The position numbers and the translations under genes were made by a program. Below the pieces are notes generated by a model, which saw only the letters and a list, made by a program, of their open reading frames with translations, was not told the origin of the DNA and made no database searches. Source: Chlamydiota bacterium (GTDB lineage: Bacteria; Chlamydiota; Chlamydiia; Chlamydiales; JAAKFR01). Taken from it: a stretch of DNA of 42,123 bases. The stretch covers positions 1 through 42,123 of the forward strand of contig JABDCM010000006.1 of the NCBI GenBank assembly GCA_013288105.1, read 5' to 3'. Shown here in pieces: positions 7,695-17,574 of the stretch (the first letter of the stretch is position 1; every line of letters starts with the position of its first letter).

Positions 7695-9017
7695 ATGATG
7701 AAAAAAATCGCTTTTGTTTTTATTCTCGCCTCCCAATTTCTTTTTGCAGCTGATGAGAAAATTCCGCCTCTACCACCAGAAAATGGCCGAGAGATTGCTG
7801 CAGGTCCCTCCCCCCCCGCAGGATTTGCACCAGAAGTTAATGCAGGCGTTCCAGAGGAGATTATCGATCCCAGAGTCTTGCGCGACTTCATCGAAAGCCG
7901 AGGCTTGATTAATTGCCGCCAAAAAGAGGGGACGCTCTCTCTCTACGGGGATGTGCGCGCCCGCTGGATCGCTACTAACGAATTTAATGACAAGGGCAGT
8001 ATCCGTGGATTTAACCGCAACGATGGAATCAACGTTTTTAAGAGCGAAGTAAATCTTTTCTTTGACTACGCAACTCCTAGAGCATGGCTAACCACAAAAC
8101 TGAAATGGGCAACATTGGATGGGGTAGACGCTGGAGCTGTCACAAGAGTAGACATCGATCGCGCATTCATCGGTTGTGATGTATATACCTGCGGAGAAGA
8201 GGATCTCTATGTTGAGTTAGGCAGAAGTAAGCTCGACTACCTTTTTGAATCTCGTGTGGAATTTTCCAGTTTTTTTGATGGAATCCATTTTTACTATACC
8301 AAGCCTGTTCCAGCTGTGGGAGTATTTACTATTCATGGGGGCCCCTTTATCGTCGATAGCTATAGCAACCACTACGCATGGGTCGTAGAGGCTTGGGTCA
8401 GCAACTGGCTCGATACAGGGCTCATGTTTAAATATAGTATCGTCGATTGGAATCGAGAAGCCACTACCTATGTTATAGGCAAAATATCTGATCATCCCCC
8501 TATTGGCAATAATCCGCGCTACCGCTTCTTAGTTTCTCAAATGATTTTTGGATATGAGAGAAAAATTGATTTTGCAGGATGTAAATCACTTTACGTATAT
8601 GGAGCTGTATTAGCTAACCATGATGCTAAACGTTCAGCCACTACGAATTGGAAGAAGTTGAATGGCGCTTGGTATGCAGGTTTTACATTGGGTAAATTGT
8701 GTAAAGGGGGCGATTGGTCATTTGATATTAATTATCAGAGTGTACAGGCGCAAGCGATTCCTGAGTTTGATTTATCTGGAATTGGGCATGGAAATTCATC
8801 AGGTGCTTACCTCTCAGATGCGTTGATTTTGGGATTGGCGCCCGATTTAGCTCAAGGGTTTACCAATTATAAGGGTTGGGATATGAGCTTGTTATATGCG
8901 ATTACGGATAGCTTATCTTTACGTGCGCATACGGCATGGTCTACTCCACGCAACAAAGAGGTTGGGGGAAATTTCTTCTTTGAGACGTTTGATATGACGG
9001 TGATCTTTGCTTTCTAA
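7695..9017 (+). CDS. Outer-membrane beta-barrel (porin-like) protein
   Basis: A 440-residue protein with a clean signal peptide (MMKKIAFVFILASQFLFA, cleavage likely after residue 18) followed by a proline-rich linker (residues 22-55). The rest is made of alternating polar/aromatic strands such as LSLYGDVRARW, and the last residue is phenylalanine after a strand-like end (DMTVIFAF), the usual signal for outer-membrane barrel assembly. Several cysteines are present, which fits chlamydial envelope proteins that become disulfide-linked. It may form a pore for host metabolites, but I do not recognise a specific family such as MOMP. The start is ATG at 7695 or 7698. The gene ends 4 bp inside the convergent transporter gene. 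Confidence 0.75.
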   Translation: MMKKIAFVFILASQFLFAADEKIPPLPPENGREIAAGPSPPAGFAPEVNAGVPEEIIDPRVLRDFIESRGLINCRQKEGTLSLYGDVRARWIATNEFNDKGSIRGFNRNDGINVFKSEVNLFFDYATPRAWLTTKLKWATLDGVDAGAVTRVDIDRAFIGCDVYTCGEEDLYVELGRSKLDYLFESRVEFSSFFDGIHFYYTKPVPAVGVFTIHGGPFIVDSYSNHYAWVVEAWVSNWLDTGLMFKYSIVDWNREATTYVIGKISDHPPIGNNPRYRFLVSQMIFGYERKIDFAGCKSLYVYGAVLANHDAKRSATTNWKKLNGAWYAGFTLGKLCKGGDWSFDINYQSVQAQAIPEFDLSGIGHGNSSGAYLSDALILGLAPDLAQGFTNYKGWDMSLLYAITDSLSLRAHTAWSTPRNKEVGGNFFFETFDMTVIFAF

Positions 9018-10762
9018 ACATTATTTTGTTTGGAGCGAAAATCCCCGTAACTCACCTTAATGGGAGCCTGTAAAAGACTCCATAACTGGTAGAGCCGATT
9101 CCCCCGCGTAGGACAGGGGCCTTTATGTATATGAATCGGAATAATCTCCACAGGAATATCATTTAAAAGCCCCTTCAATCGCTCCGTCCACTCCGCTAAA
9201 CTTCCTGAGGGGAGCATAACAGGCTGCATCAAACAGACCGTCTGCCCCTTATCTAACTCCCCCCGAATAGCCTCCAATGCAGGCTCACCCATAGGTGAAA
9301 AATGGTGGATATCTACAGGAATTAATCGTAACCAATAATATAAAAAAGTGCGCGGTCTTCTCTTAGGCCGGATAGGCACAATATAACGCACCATGCGCGG
9401 TAAAATAGCCATGACAATCAGCGTGTCTAACCAAGAGATCCTAGGCGCCACCAACAGCTGCGGAACCTGAGCGCGAATCTTTTTTCGCCCCACAACCTGC
9501 ACTCTCCCCATGGTAAGAGCACATTTGGCCACTAAAAGACGCACAACCTGGTCCGCACAAAGCAAAAATAAAAAAATCCCTATAAAAAATGTGATAATCC
9601 CAATAATAAAAAATCCGCGCGCTGCACTTAAAGAAAATACATTCCCTAATAAAGCTAAAAAACCTGAAGCTAAAATCACTCCTAAAAAACTTAAAAAATT
9701 GGCCGTTGCTAAATTCTCCCCCCGATTCTCATCAGGACTCGCTAATTGAATAAAAGCATCGATGGGCACAATATAAAATCCTCCAAAAAATCCCACTCCT
9801 ATCAAAATCGGAACCACAACAAAAAAGCTGTGCTGAAAGAAATAGAGCAGCATAAAACAGATCGTAATTCCAAAAGAGGCGAGAGGAATAAAACCAATTT
9901 CAACCTCCTTCCCAGAGATCTTCCCTGCACAAAAAGAGCCCAATCCAATTCCTAAGGCAGTCATCAAAAAGAGATACCCCCCATGCACGTCAGACAAATT
10001 TAAAGATTGTAATGCAAAAGGAATAATATTGAGCTGAGTATAGGCGCCTATAAATAAGAAATAGGATCCAAAGATAAGAGTGATCAGGAGATATCTGGTC
10101 TGCCTTGCCCGGTCCAGAGTCTGTATGATCTTCGAAATAAAACGGAGAGAAACCTTCTTCTTCTCTGCCTGTGGATAGGTTTTTTGAATCCCAAGGCTTG
10201 AAACGAGCCCCAACATCGAGACAATGACACAGAAAAGACCTGCGGATACAAAATTTTTATGAGTCACCTCTGTAACAAAAGAGGCAAAAAAAGTGCCCAA
10301 AATAATCGCAAGATAGGTGGTCGCCGTGAGGATTCCATTGCAATTAGAAATTCTCTCTTTAGAGACAATTTCAGGAATAATTCCAAATTTTGAGGGGGAA
10401 AAAAGAGCGCTATGGGTAGCCATCAAAAAGAGAACACAGTATCCCCCTATTGTAGATTGAAAGAAAAAGACCGCCACACCAAAGAGCATTGTGAGAATCT
10501 CCATAAACCGCGTAAAATAGATGATGGACCGCTTGCTAAAGCGGTCGGCAAGAGTTCCTGCAAGAGAGGCAAATGCAATAAAGGGGATAACAAAAATAGC
10601 TCCCGCTGTTGCTAAAATAGTATTGCTCTCCCTCTCCCCCTTTATGGAAATTAAGAAGAAGATGAGCAAAAGTTTATAAAGATTATCGTTAAAAGCAGTA
10701 AAAAATTGGGTGAGATTAAGAGAGGCAAAAGATGAAAAAAATTTCCGCTTTACTTGAGTCAT
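9014..10762 (-). CDS. LplT-like MFS lysophospholipid/efflux transporter with degenerate acyltransferase tail
   Basis: The first ~410 residues are a 12-helix major facilitator protein; FNDNLYKLLLIFF at residues 24-36 and LADRFSKRS are typical of the LplT branch, which flips lysophospholipids across the inner membrane. The remaining ~170 residues align by eye with a PlsC/Aas-type acyltransferase, as in fused LplT-Aas proteins. The catalytic H-x4-D box (usually NHxSxxD) reads PRISWLD, so the essential histidine is arginine (R441) while D446 is kept. The later FPEG box is also unrecognisable (MQPVMLPSGS). The tail is therefore probably not an active acyltransferase. Size and place beside recC match Chlamydia ygeD (CT641). 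The start is ATG at 10762, about 9 bp from the divergent recC start. Confidence 0.8.
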   Translation of the reverse strand: MTQVKRKFFSSFASLNLTQFFTAFNDNLYKLLLIFFLISIKGERESNTILATAGAIFVIPFIAFASLAGTLADRFSKRSIIYFTRFMEILTMLFGVAVFFFQSTIGGYCVLFLMATHSALFSPSKFGIIPEIVSKERISNCNGILTATTYLAIILGTFFASFVTEVTHKNFVSAGLFCVIVSMLGLVSSLGIQKTYPQAEKKKVSLRFISKIIQTLDRARQTRYLLITLIFGSYFLFIGAYTQLNIIPFALQSLNLSDVHGGYLFLMTALGIGLGSFCAGKISGKEVEIGFIPLASFGITICFMLLYFFQHSFFVVVPILIGVGFFGGFYIVPIDAFIQLASPDENRGENLATANFLSFLGVILASGFLALLGNVFSLSAARGFFIIGIITFFIGIFLFLLCADQVVRLLVAKCALTMGRVQVVGRKKIRAQVPQLLVAPRISWLDTLIVMAILPRMVRYIVPIRPKRRPRTFLYYWLRLIPVDIHHFSPMGEPALEAIRGELDKGQTVCLMQPVMLPSGSLAEWTERLKGLLNDIPVEIIPIHIHKGPCPTRGNRLYQLWSLLQAPIKVSYGDFRSKQNNV

Positions 10763-10771
10763 GATGCAATG

Positions 10772-13537
10772 ATGTATCTCTTTTTTAGCAATTATCTGGA
10801 AGCTTTAGATAAAATTCTACAAGAGTCTCTCTATTCTTTGACCCCCCTCCCTTTCGCTGAGAGATGGATCGTGGTTCCCAGTCAAGAGATGGGGGAGTGG
10901 ATCACTCGAGAGTTGGCACAAGCAAAAAATATTGCTTGCGGCGTAGATGTTCTTTTTTTGAATGCGTGCATTCAAAAGTTGGCAGGAAAGACGATTCCAC
11001 GTTCCGCCTCCCTCTTTCTGCGTATTGAGCAGGCGATGCGAGAGGCGTGCCTCTCCCATGATCCGATATGGGAGCCCTTGATAAGATATATAGGGGGAAA
11101 AGAAAGGCGCCTTCTGCTTTTAACAAAAAAGCTTACCTCTCTCTTTTTACAATATGGGGTTTATGGGAAAAAAAGTTGTGCTGAATGGGAGAGCCATCCT
11201 AAAGGGTGGCAAGAGGCTCTTTGGCAAAAAGTTTTTCGGGAAAGAGGGGATTATCCTCTCAAGCTTTTCACCAATTTGACCTCTCAGGAAAGAGATTCCC
11301 TCTCTATCCATCTCTTTGGTTTTACCCATCTGCCTCCGCTTTATTTTGATCTATTCGACCAGCTCTCCTCGTCGATATCTATCTCTCTCTATCAGCTCTC
11401 CCCTTGTAAAGAGTATTGGGGGGATTCAGACCATCCTCTTCTAGGAAGCTGGGGGAAAATAGGGAAGAGAATGGGGCAGCTATTATTAACCTCTGAATGT
11501 CACACCATGGACTGTTATGTATCGCCAGAGCCAGATACGCAGCTGCATCTCATTCAGCAGGCGCTCTTACATCATCTTCCCCTTGAGACTGTGTTAGAGG
11601 ATGATTCGATTCAAATTCATCTCTCTTGTTCTCCTCACCTGGAGATTGAAAACCTATTTCACACTCTTGTCACATCGGGCCAAGAGCCTAAAGATATTCT
11701 GGTGATGGCGCCTGATATTGTCCCCTATATTCCCTCGATTCGAGCTATTTTTGGAGAGAAATTTCCTTATAAAATCAGCGGAATCCCCTCCTTGAAAAGG
11801 GATCAGAAAAAGGCTCTTCTTTTTCACCTTCTGCGATTAGAAGAGAATCGCTGGAGCGCCCCCTTTCTATGGGAACTTTTTCAAAACCCCCTTTTTGCGA
11901 GCCACCATCGATTAGATGAGGAAAAGCTTTTAACGATTAAGAAATGGATTTTTTCCTCACACATTACATGGGGATATGATCTTGCGCATAGAAATCGACT
12001 TCTCAGCAAAAGACATTGTGAACGCGCCTGGGAGGAGAAGAGGGGAACCTGGGTGGAGGGAATAGGAGCGCTGATTGAGGAGCTCGCCCTTCCCCATGAT
12101 CCTCCTCAGATTGACCTAATCCAGGGGGAGCTGTTAGGAGAGTTTGCTCTTCTTTTAAAGAGCCTCTACACCACCCTGTCCCCTTTTTATGAGGGGGGAG
12201 AGAGACCTTTTTCTGAATGGGTAGAGGAGCTGAGAAAAGTGAATGAACGTTTTTTGGGAGAAAAAGAGTTAGGTGTTGATTTCCCCCCCTCTTCTCATCT
12301 CTGCCCCTTCTCCTCACTTTTATTTCTGTTAGAAGAGATCTGTGCGGAAGAAACCTTTACAGAGGGGGGGCATGAAGTACAAGCTGTGCATTTTTGTCCG
12401 CTTGCGATCTCTAAGAGTCTTCCCTCTCCATGGATCGTTCTTTTAGGTATGCATGAGCACGCCTTCCCAAGAAAAGAGCGCCTCTCCTCTCTTGATTTAG
12501 TGAAAGATAGGCCTCTACATGAGGATTTAGACCGCTACCTCTTTTTAGAAACCGTGGTTGCCGCTCGAAAAAAGTTGCAGATCAGCTATTGCGGAGAGGA
12601 GGGGCCCTCTGTTGTTGTTGCGGAGCTTATTCCCTACATCTCTTCTAAGCAGATCATCTGCCACCCTCGTCCCTTTTTGACAAACCTAAAAAAAAGGGAG
12701 AAATTTGGGTTGAAAGTGCCCCCTCCGAGAAGCTATGAGGAGCTTCCCCCCCTCATCACCATTGAAATTTCCGATTTTCTGCGCGCTCTACGCTCCCCCT
12801 TTTCCAGTTTTTCAGAAAAGGAGTTTCCTCATGAGGAGAGTTTTATCCTCTCCCCTTTGCAAAAATCCACCCTTCATCAAAAAGCCTTTCAGAGGGGAGC
12901 TGACGGGTTATCTTTAACAAGGGAGAGGGGAAATTTCCCTTTGGGAGTTTTTGGTGCCATTGCAGAAAAAGAGCTTTTGAGCGAGATAGAGGAGATGAAA
13001 AAATGGCCTCTCTCCTCTTTAAAGACATATGAGCTCTATGCACATCGCAAGAGCTGTGAAGAGGTAGAAAAAGGGTTGTGGCGCATCCCTGCCCCCCATT
13101 TCATGTGGAGAGAAAAAGAGGTTGTTTTTATAGGAAATCTTGAAAGAGTTATGGACGAGGGGCTTCTTGTTTTAGAGAAAAAAGGGGTAAAAGGAGCTGT
13201 GCGTAGCTGGCCTCTTTTTCTTCTCTTCTCCCTTATAGAAAAAGGAGGGGAGCTCTTTTTTGCAAAAGAGAAAAAAAAGGAGGGGAAGAGCCCTTTTTTT
13301 GAGGACCCTGCTCCCTATCTCACCTCTCTAATCGACTATTATTTTCTCAGACAGACCTCCCCCTCCCTCCTTTTCCCTGAGTGGATTGAAGCGTTGGTGA
13401 AAGAGGATAGAGAAAGATTAGAAAAGGTCTACAATCCTCAAAGACATCCTGTTCCCCCTGCTTTTGATCAGATCATAGAAGAATGGGCCCCTCTTGCGAA
13501 AAAAATATATGGGGAGATGGTACATGCCTGGTTTTGA
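10772..13537 (+). CDS. recC: Exodeoxyribonuclease V gamma subunit RecC
   Basis: RecC recognises Chi-like sequences and holds the split strands in the RecBCD helicase-nuclease. The N-terminus (MYLFFSNYLEALDKILQE) fits the start of RecC proteins, which supports the ATG at 10772 (10769 is also ATG; a TTG at 10754 would overlap the divergent gene). Helicase-like domains are present but Walker motifs are absent, as expected for RecC. Examples of family-like segments are DILVMAPDIVPYIPSIRAIF and the later IVLLGMHEHAFPR. At about 921 residues it is shorter than the ~1120-residue E. coli protein. Its 3' end overlaps recB by 14 bp or more, so the two are co-translated. Confidence 0.88.
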   Translation: MYLFFSNYLEALDKILQESLYSLTPLPFAERWIVVPSQEMGEWITRELAQAKNIACGVDVLFLNACIQKLAGKTIPRSASLFLRIEQAMREACLSHDPIWEPLIRYIGGKERRLLLLTKKLTSLFLQYGVYGKKSCAEWESHPKGWQEALWQKVFRERGDYPLKLFTNLTSQERDSLSIHLFGFTHLPPLYFDLFDQLSSSISISLYQLSPCKEYWGDSDHPLLGSWGKIGKRMGQLLLTSECHTMDCYVSPEPDTQLHLIQQALLHHLPLETVLEDDSIQIHLSCSPHLEIENLFHTLVTSGQEPKDILVMAPDIVPYIPSIRAIFGEKFPYKISGIPSLKRDQKKALLFHLLRLEENRWSAPFLWELFQNPLFASHHRLDEEKLLTIKKWIFSSHITWGYDLAHRNRLLSKRHCERAWEEKRGTWVEGIGALIEELALPHDPPQIDLIQGELLGEFALLLKSLYTTLSPFYEGGERPFSEWVEELRKVNERFLGEKELGVDFPPSSHLCPFSSLLFLLEEICAEETFTEGGHEVQAVHFCPLAISKSLPSPWIVLLGMHEHAFPRKERLSSLDLVKDRPLHEDLDRYLFLETVVAARKKLQISYCGEEGPSVVVAELIPYISSKQIICHPRPFLTNLKKREKFGLKVPPPRSYEELPPLITIEISDFLRALRSPFSSFSEKEFPHEESFILSPLQKSTLHQKAFQRGADGLSLTRERGNFPLGVFGAIAEKELLSEIEEMKKWPLSSLKTYELYAHRKSCEEVEKGLWRIPAPHFMWREKEVVFIGNLERVMDEGLLVLEKKGVKGAVRSWPLFLLFSLIEKGGELFFAKEKKKEGKSPFFEDPAPYLTSLIDYYFLRQTSPSLLFPEWIEALVKEDRERLEKVYNPQRHPVPPAFDQIIEEWAPLAKKIYGEMVHAWF

Positions 13538-16500
13538 CGACCGGGAGAGGTTTCGAAAGGGGTTCAATGTTTTGGATCCCACTCTCCCTCTTAAAAAAAG
13601 GCTCTTTATAGAGGCCTCAGCAGGGACAGGTAAGACCTTCGCGATGGAAAATCTTATGCTCCGTTTTTTGATTGAGGAGGGGATTCCCATCGAACAGATA
13701 TTGATGGTAACCTTTACCAAAAAAGCCACTTTAGAGATTAAAACACGCATACACGAACAGTTAAAAAAGATGCTTTTCCAGGGGAGTTATCCCCCCTATA
13801 TTAAAGATCAAATAACAGCGCGCAAAAGAGTACATAAGGCCTACATCTCTTTTGATCAAGCGCGCATTTTTACCATGCACAGCTTCTGTTATCGCGCTCT
13901 GCAAGAACACGCCTTTGAAGCGGGGTTTCCTCTAGAAGCGGTTCAAGCGGGCTCTCAAGAGGATCCTCTAAAGGCAATCGTAAAAGATTACTTGAGAACA
14001 GAGGCGATGCACCGCTGGACACCTCAACAGCTCGATCGGGTTCTCAACCATCATCAAAAAGATATGGATGCACTTCTCACACGTCTTGTGCATTATGGAA
14101 GAAAAACGGTTCCCCTCCGCATAGAAAAGGGGGAATTTTTCAGCGAAATAGAGAGGTTAAAAGGCAGAAGGAGCATTCAAGCCCCCCTTCTTTTAGAAGA
14201 TCTTGTGAAGTTGGCCCCCCTCTATTCTGGGATGTGTGGAAAAGATCGGCAGCTTAAATCTACGATTGGGGAGGGATTGCACCTTTTTTGCAACCAATTT
14301 GAGGGGAAAAAAGCAGATCTCACCGATTCCCCCCTTTTACAGATGGTGCCAGAGAATAGGCTCAAAAAAAATCCCCCCCTCTCCCTCCATTACCCGGGGC
14401 TTTTAGAGGAGATGCAAGAAAGGCTCATTCCTCTCATGCAAAGAGCCTCTGATGAGCTTATTCTCTTTTCAGAGATGGCAGAAGGGGTCAGAGGGCATCT
14501 TTCTAGAGTCATTGAGAAAGAGGAGCTTTTCTTTTTCGATGATCTTTTAAGGCACATGCAGAAAAATAGTGAAAATCCCCTCTTTCTCAAAAAACTGCAG
14601 CAAGAGTACCAGGCAGTTTTGATCGATGAGTTTCAAGATACCGATCCCCTGCAATGGAAGATTTTTTCTGCCCTTTTTTTAACCTACCCAGTTTTTTTCT
14701 ATTTGGTAGGGGATCCTAAGCAGTCGATCTATCGGTTTCGTCATGCGGATCTCTATACCTACCAGAAGGCAAAGAGGGCTTTTGGAGAGGAAAACATCGT
14801 GACTTTGGAGAAAAATTTTCGTTCCGATCCCCCCTTAATTGCTGCTTTGAACGCCCTTTTTTCTCAAGCAGGAGAGCTTTTTTCTCTTCCTCGTACACAA
14901 GAGGCTTATCACTGCCCCCCTGTAGAACCGGGAAGTACGCATCCCCCCTTTGTCTGGAAAGATGGGAAAAAACCCCTCCACTTTTGTAAAGGGGGGGAGG
15001 AAAAAGAGCTCTTTCTTTTCACAATTGCAGAAATTGAAAAGCTGCACCAGGAGGAAAAACTCCCCTACTCCTCTTTTGCAGTTTTGGTAAAAGATAAAAA
15101 TCAACTCACGCGTTTCAGTCAGATGGCCCCCTTCCCCCTCTGTTGCGTGCACAACAGAACTCTTTTTGATTCTTATGCTGCAACTTTTCTTCAACATCTA
15201 CTCCATCTGATGGAAAATCCGGCAGATGAAAGGGGGCGAGAAAGGGTGTGTATGAGCCCCCTTTTTGGGTATCAACTTAGAGAGGAGTCTTTTTTTCTCC
15301 CCTATAAGGAGCGGTTCGAAAAAAGGGGGCTCCTTGCCCTTTTTCATGCTCTGATGGAGGAGCAGAGAGGGACTCTTTTCACCTATCAAGAGGGGGAGCT
15401 CTTTTATCATGATCTGCTTCAGCTGAGCGAGGGAATTGTTTCTGAAACAGATGGGGATCGTCCTCTCTCTGCTTTTTACCGTCTTATACGAGAGGAGAGA
15501 GGGGCAGACAAATGGAGAGCACGCCCTCTAGATGGGGGTGAGGGGGTGCATGTGATGACGATTCATGTAAGCAAAGGGTTGGAGTTTGATGTGGTCTTTC
15601 CTTTAGGACTGATACTCCCCTCTATATGCAAAAGAGAGCTTGTTCAGTGCCACGAAAAAGGGGCCTTTATTCTTTCAAATGACCCTCACAGTCTCCATCA
15701 AGAGGAGGAGAAAGGAGAGAGCGCCCGGCTGCTCTATGTTGCTTTTACGCGTGCGAAAAAACGGCTCTATATTCCCTATCTAGAAAAGGAGAATGGCTCC
15801 CCTCTCTCCCTCTTTTTAAAGAAATTGGAGCTGCCCCATTTTTTAGAGCAGCAGAAGGAGCATGTTTCTTGGTTCATTTATGAGGAGGCAGAACAGAAAA
15901 CCTCTCAAATAGAGGAACCTCCTTCTCTCATTACTCCTGAACATGTGCTCCCCTCTTTTTCCTCCGTATCCATTCGCTCCTTTTCCTCTTTGACCACCTA
16001 CCACCCTCATGAAATTGCCTCCCCATCCCCCCTTCCTGCAGGAGTTGAGACAGGCCTTCTTCTGCACAAAATTTTAGAAAAGATCCCCTTTCATCTCAAA
16101 ACAAGGGGAGAATTAAGAGGGGAGATCTCCCCCTTTTTGAGGGCCACTTTTTTGGAGCCTTTTGAGGAGTTGATTACAGAGATGCTTTATGAGATTTTTC
16201 ACGCTCCTCTTCCCCTGCCTGAGGGCTCTTTTTCTCTCTCTCAAATCGACCCCCGAAAAATGAGAAGGGAGATGGAATTTTTATACCCCACAGAGAGGCC
16301 GACAGGATTTCTTAAGGGGTTTATAGACCTATTTTTTGAACATGAGGGGAATTACTATATTGTGGATTGGAAATCCAATGATTTAGGGGTAGGAGGAGAA
16401 GAGTATGTTTATGAGGCTCTTGAGAGGGTTGTGAAGTTTCATCAATATGATTTACAGGCGGAGATTTATAAAGAAGCGATTAAGCGCTATCTAGAAATTT

Positions 16501-16583
16501 TTAATATGCCCTCTCCGAAAGGGGTCTTTTTTTCCTTTTTAAGGGGGTGGGATAGTTTAACAAAAGGTTTTATTTTTCTTTAA
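13524..16583 (+). CDS. recB: Exodeoxyribonuclease V beta subunit RecB (helicase-nuclease)
   Basis: A superfamily 1A 3'-5' helicase with all motifs visible: Walker A EASAGTGKT (residues ~30-38), Ia FTKKATLEIK, motif II LIDEFQDTDPLQW, III GDPKQSIYRFRHADL, IV LEKNFRSD, V MTIHVSKGLEFD and VI LLYVAFTRAKKRL. The C-terminal nuclease domain is intact: GFIDLFFEH followed by VDWKSN (D948, K950) and a downstream Q/Y-containing helix. It unwinds and degrades double-strand ends and loads RecA together with RecC and RecD. The ATG at 13524 is preferred because GGGGAGA lies 6-7 nt before it; ATG 13509 is an alternative. About 1019 residues, shorter than E. coli RecB (1180). Confidence 0.92.
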   Translation: MPGFDDRERFRKGFNVLDPTLPLKKRLFIEASAGTGKTFAMENLMLRFLIEEGIPIEQILMVTFTKKATLEIKTRIHEQLKKMLFQGSYPPYIKDQITARKRVHKAYISFDQARIFTMHSFCYRALQEHAFEAGFPLEAVQAGSQEDPLKAIVKDYLRTEAMHRWTPQQLDRVLNHHQKDMDALLTRLVHYGRKTVPLRIEKGEFFSEIERLKGRRSIQAPLLLEDLVKLAPLYSGMCGKDRQLKSTIGEGLHLFCNQFEGKKADLTDSPLLQMVPENRLKKNPPLSLHYPGLLEEMQERLIPLMQRASDELILFSEMAEGVRGHLSRVIEKEELFFFDDLLRHMQKNSENPLFLKKLQQEYQAVLIDEFQDTDPLQWKIFSALFLTYPVFFYLVGDPKQSIYRFRHADLYTYQKAKRAFGEENIVTLEKNFRSDPPLIAALNALFSQAGELFSLPRTQEAYHCPPVEPGSTHPPFVWKDGKKPLHFCKGGEEKELFLFTIAEIEKLHQEEKLPYSSFAVLVKDKNQLTRFSQMAPFPLCCVHNRTLFDSYAATFLQHLLHLMENPADERGRERVCMSPLFGYQLREESFFLPYKERFEKRGLLALFHALMEEQRGTLFTYQEGELFYHDLLQLSEGIVSETDGDRPLSAFYRLIREERGADKWRARPLDGGEGVHVMTIHVSKGLEFDVVFPLGLILPSICKRELVQCHEKGAFILSNDPHSLHQEEEKGESARLLYVAFTRAKKRLYIPYLEKENGSPLSLFLKKLELPHFLEQQKEHVSWFIYEEAEQKTSQIEEPPSLITPEHVLPSFSSVSIRSFSSLTTYHPHEIASPSPLPAGVETGLLLHKILEKIPFHLKTRGELRGEISPFLRATFLEPFEELITEMLYEIFHAPLPLPEGSFSLSQIDPRKMRREMEFLYPTERPTGFLKGFIDLFFEHEGNYYIVDWKSNDLGVGGEEYVYEALERVVKFHQYDLQAEIYKEAIKRYLEIFNMPSPKGVFFSFLRGWDSLTKGFIFL

Positions 16584-16719
16584 AATAAATATAATTACTG
16601 ATACAATTGTTCTACAAATGCGAGCCCTGCGGCCTCAATCTACCGTTTTTATGCAAGACGGATGAAAGAAGCAGAAAACGCTGGACTTGCCGCTGATCGA
16701 ATATGATCTCAAGTAAATA

Positions 16720-16769
16720 GACAGGATAGAAGGATAGGTATCTATCTTATCTATCCTGTTACTTTTTAT
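16720..16769 (+). terminator. Probable intrinsic terminator downstream of recB
   Basis: ACAGGATAG (16721-16729) pairs perfectly with CTATCCTGT (16751-16759), with further short GATAG/CTATC pairing inside, and a T-rich run follows (TACTTTTTATTT). The 250-bp gap from 16584 to 16835 holds nothing else I can identify apart from this and the promoter that follows it. Confidence 0.6.
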
Positions 16770-16772
16770 TTC

Positions 16773-16802
16773 TTTACGATAAATTCACATTTATGATAAG
16801 AT
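16773..16802 (+). promoter_or_regulatory. Candidate promoter for the Inc-like gene pair
   Basis: TTTACG (16773-16778) and TAAGAT (16797-16802) are separated by 18 bp. The same -10 sequence, TAAGAT, precedes the Inc-like gene at 36164. A strong Shine-Dalgarno AAGGAG (16824-16829) lies 6 bp before the ATG at 16836. Confidence 0.45.
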
Positions 16803-16835
16803 GCTCCTTTTGATCCAAATCATAAGGAGTTTTTT

Positions 16836-17564
16836 ATGAGTAGTTCTGGGACGCCTGGGGTAATGAGAGCCACAACTTTTTTCTCTACATATATTAACTT
16901 AAGAACATATGAAGCTAAGCCGAGCGCAAGTTCAACTGCTCACGCTGAATATCTCTCCCTGTTGGGCAATTTTTTATCTGGCAAGCCCTCAGTAGTTATG
17001 CCACACTCTGAAGACCTAGAGAAGCTTGGTCTCACAGCAGCAATCCCTATGTGCACAAAGGAGCTCATTGTAAGCTTTGAAACAGCTTCTTGCGATGAAC
17101 AAAGAGCAAAAGCAAAACAGGGTCCTTCCACACAACGCTATATCAGAACAGCGAATTTCTTGAGTGGAACGGTTGGTTTTGCGCTCTCCTTATTGGCTCG
17201 TATCATACGCGTTCTTTGGCGTACAGGATTTGCAATCCTTACCATTCCTTTTGCTGTATATCAGGGGAAGCGTTATAGCTACGAAGGATGGTGGCAAGTA
17301 GAAGTGAAGCGTATCATGCAAGAGTGGATTGATTTAGGAGTGACCTTAACAGCGCCTTTTGCAGGTCTTGTTACCACTCTTGTTCCTACTGCAGGTCGTC
17401 CTTTTTTCCAAAAATTGCGAAGCTATTATATCGCAAGAATTGAGGAAAATACCGCACAGAATGTCCGCTTTGAAGCGTTAAAAGACACATTTGAAGCTGG
17501 CCAGGCAGAGGCAAAAGCCACAGCCAAAAGGGTAAAAGAGAAAACAGAAGCTCGAAGCGCTTAA
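16836..17564 (+). CDS. Inc-like membrane protein of unknown function (242 aa)
   Basis: I do not recognise this protein. It has a hydrophobic double segment at about residues 108-140 (FLSGTVGFALSLLARIIRVL then TGFAILTIPFAVY) and a second weaker hydrophobic part around 170-190. A bilobed hydrophobic domain is the hallmark of chlamydial inclusion membrane (Inc) proteins, but the spacing here is not perfect, so an inner-membrane protein is also possible. There is no cleavable signal peptide. The C-terminus is charged and alanine/lysine-rich, probably helical. The ATG at 16836 has AAGGAG 6 bp upstream. Only 10 bp separate it from the 591-residue repeat protein, so the two are likely co-transcribed; both lie between recB and recD. 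Confidence 0.7.
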   Translation: MSSSGTPGVMRATTFFSTYINLRTYEAKPSASSTAHAEYLSLLGNFLSGKPSVVMPHSEDLEKLGLTAAIPMCTKELIVSFETASCDEQRAKAKQGPSTQRYIRTANFLSGTVGFALSLLARIIRVLWRTGFAILTIPFAVYQGKRYSYEGWWQVEVKRIMQEWIDLGVTLTAPFAGLVTTLVPTAGRPFFQKLRSYYIARIEENTAQNVRFEALKDTFEAGQAEAKATAKRVKEKTEARSA

Positions 17565-17574
17565 AGAGTAATTT

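Noticed and set aside
9510-9955. Plus-strand lysine-rich frames opposite the transporter
   Set aside because: Antisense shadows of membrane-helix codons, low complexity, no ribosome sites.
13494-13523. Earlier TTG start of recB at 13494
   Set aside because: The ATG at 13524 has a well-placed GGGGAGA and overlaps recC less.
16621-16712. Short open stretch after recB (peptide ending KEAENAGLAADRI)
   Set aside because: About 25 codons, no start signal and no recognisable family; chance or an old remnant cannot be told apart.
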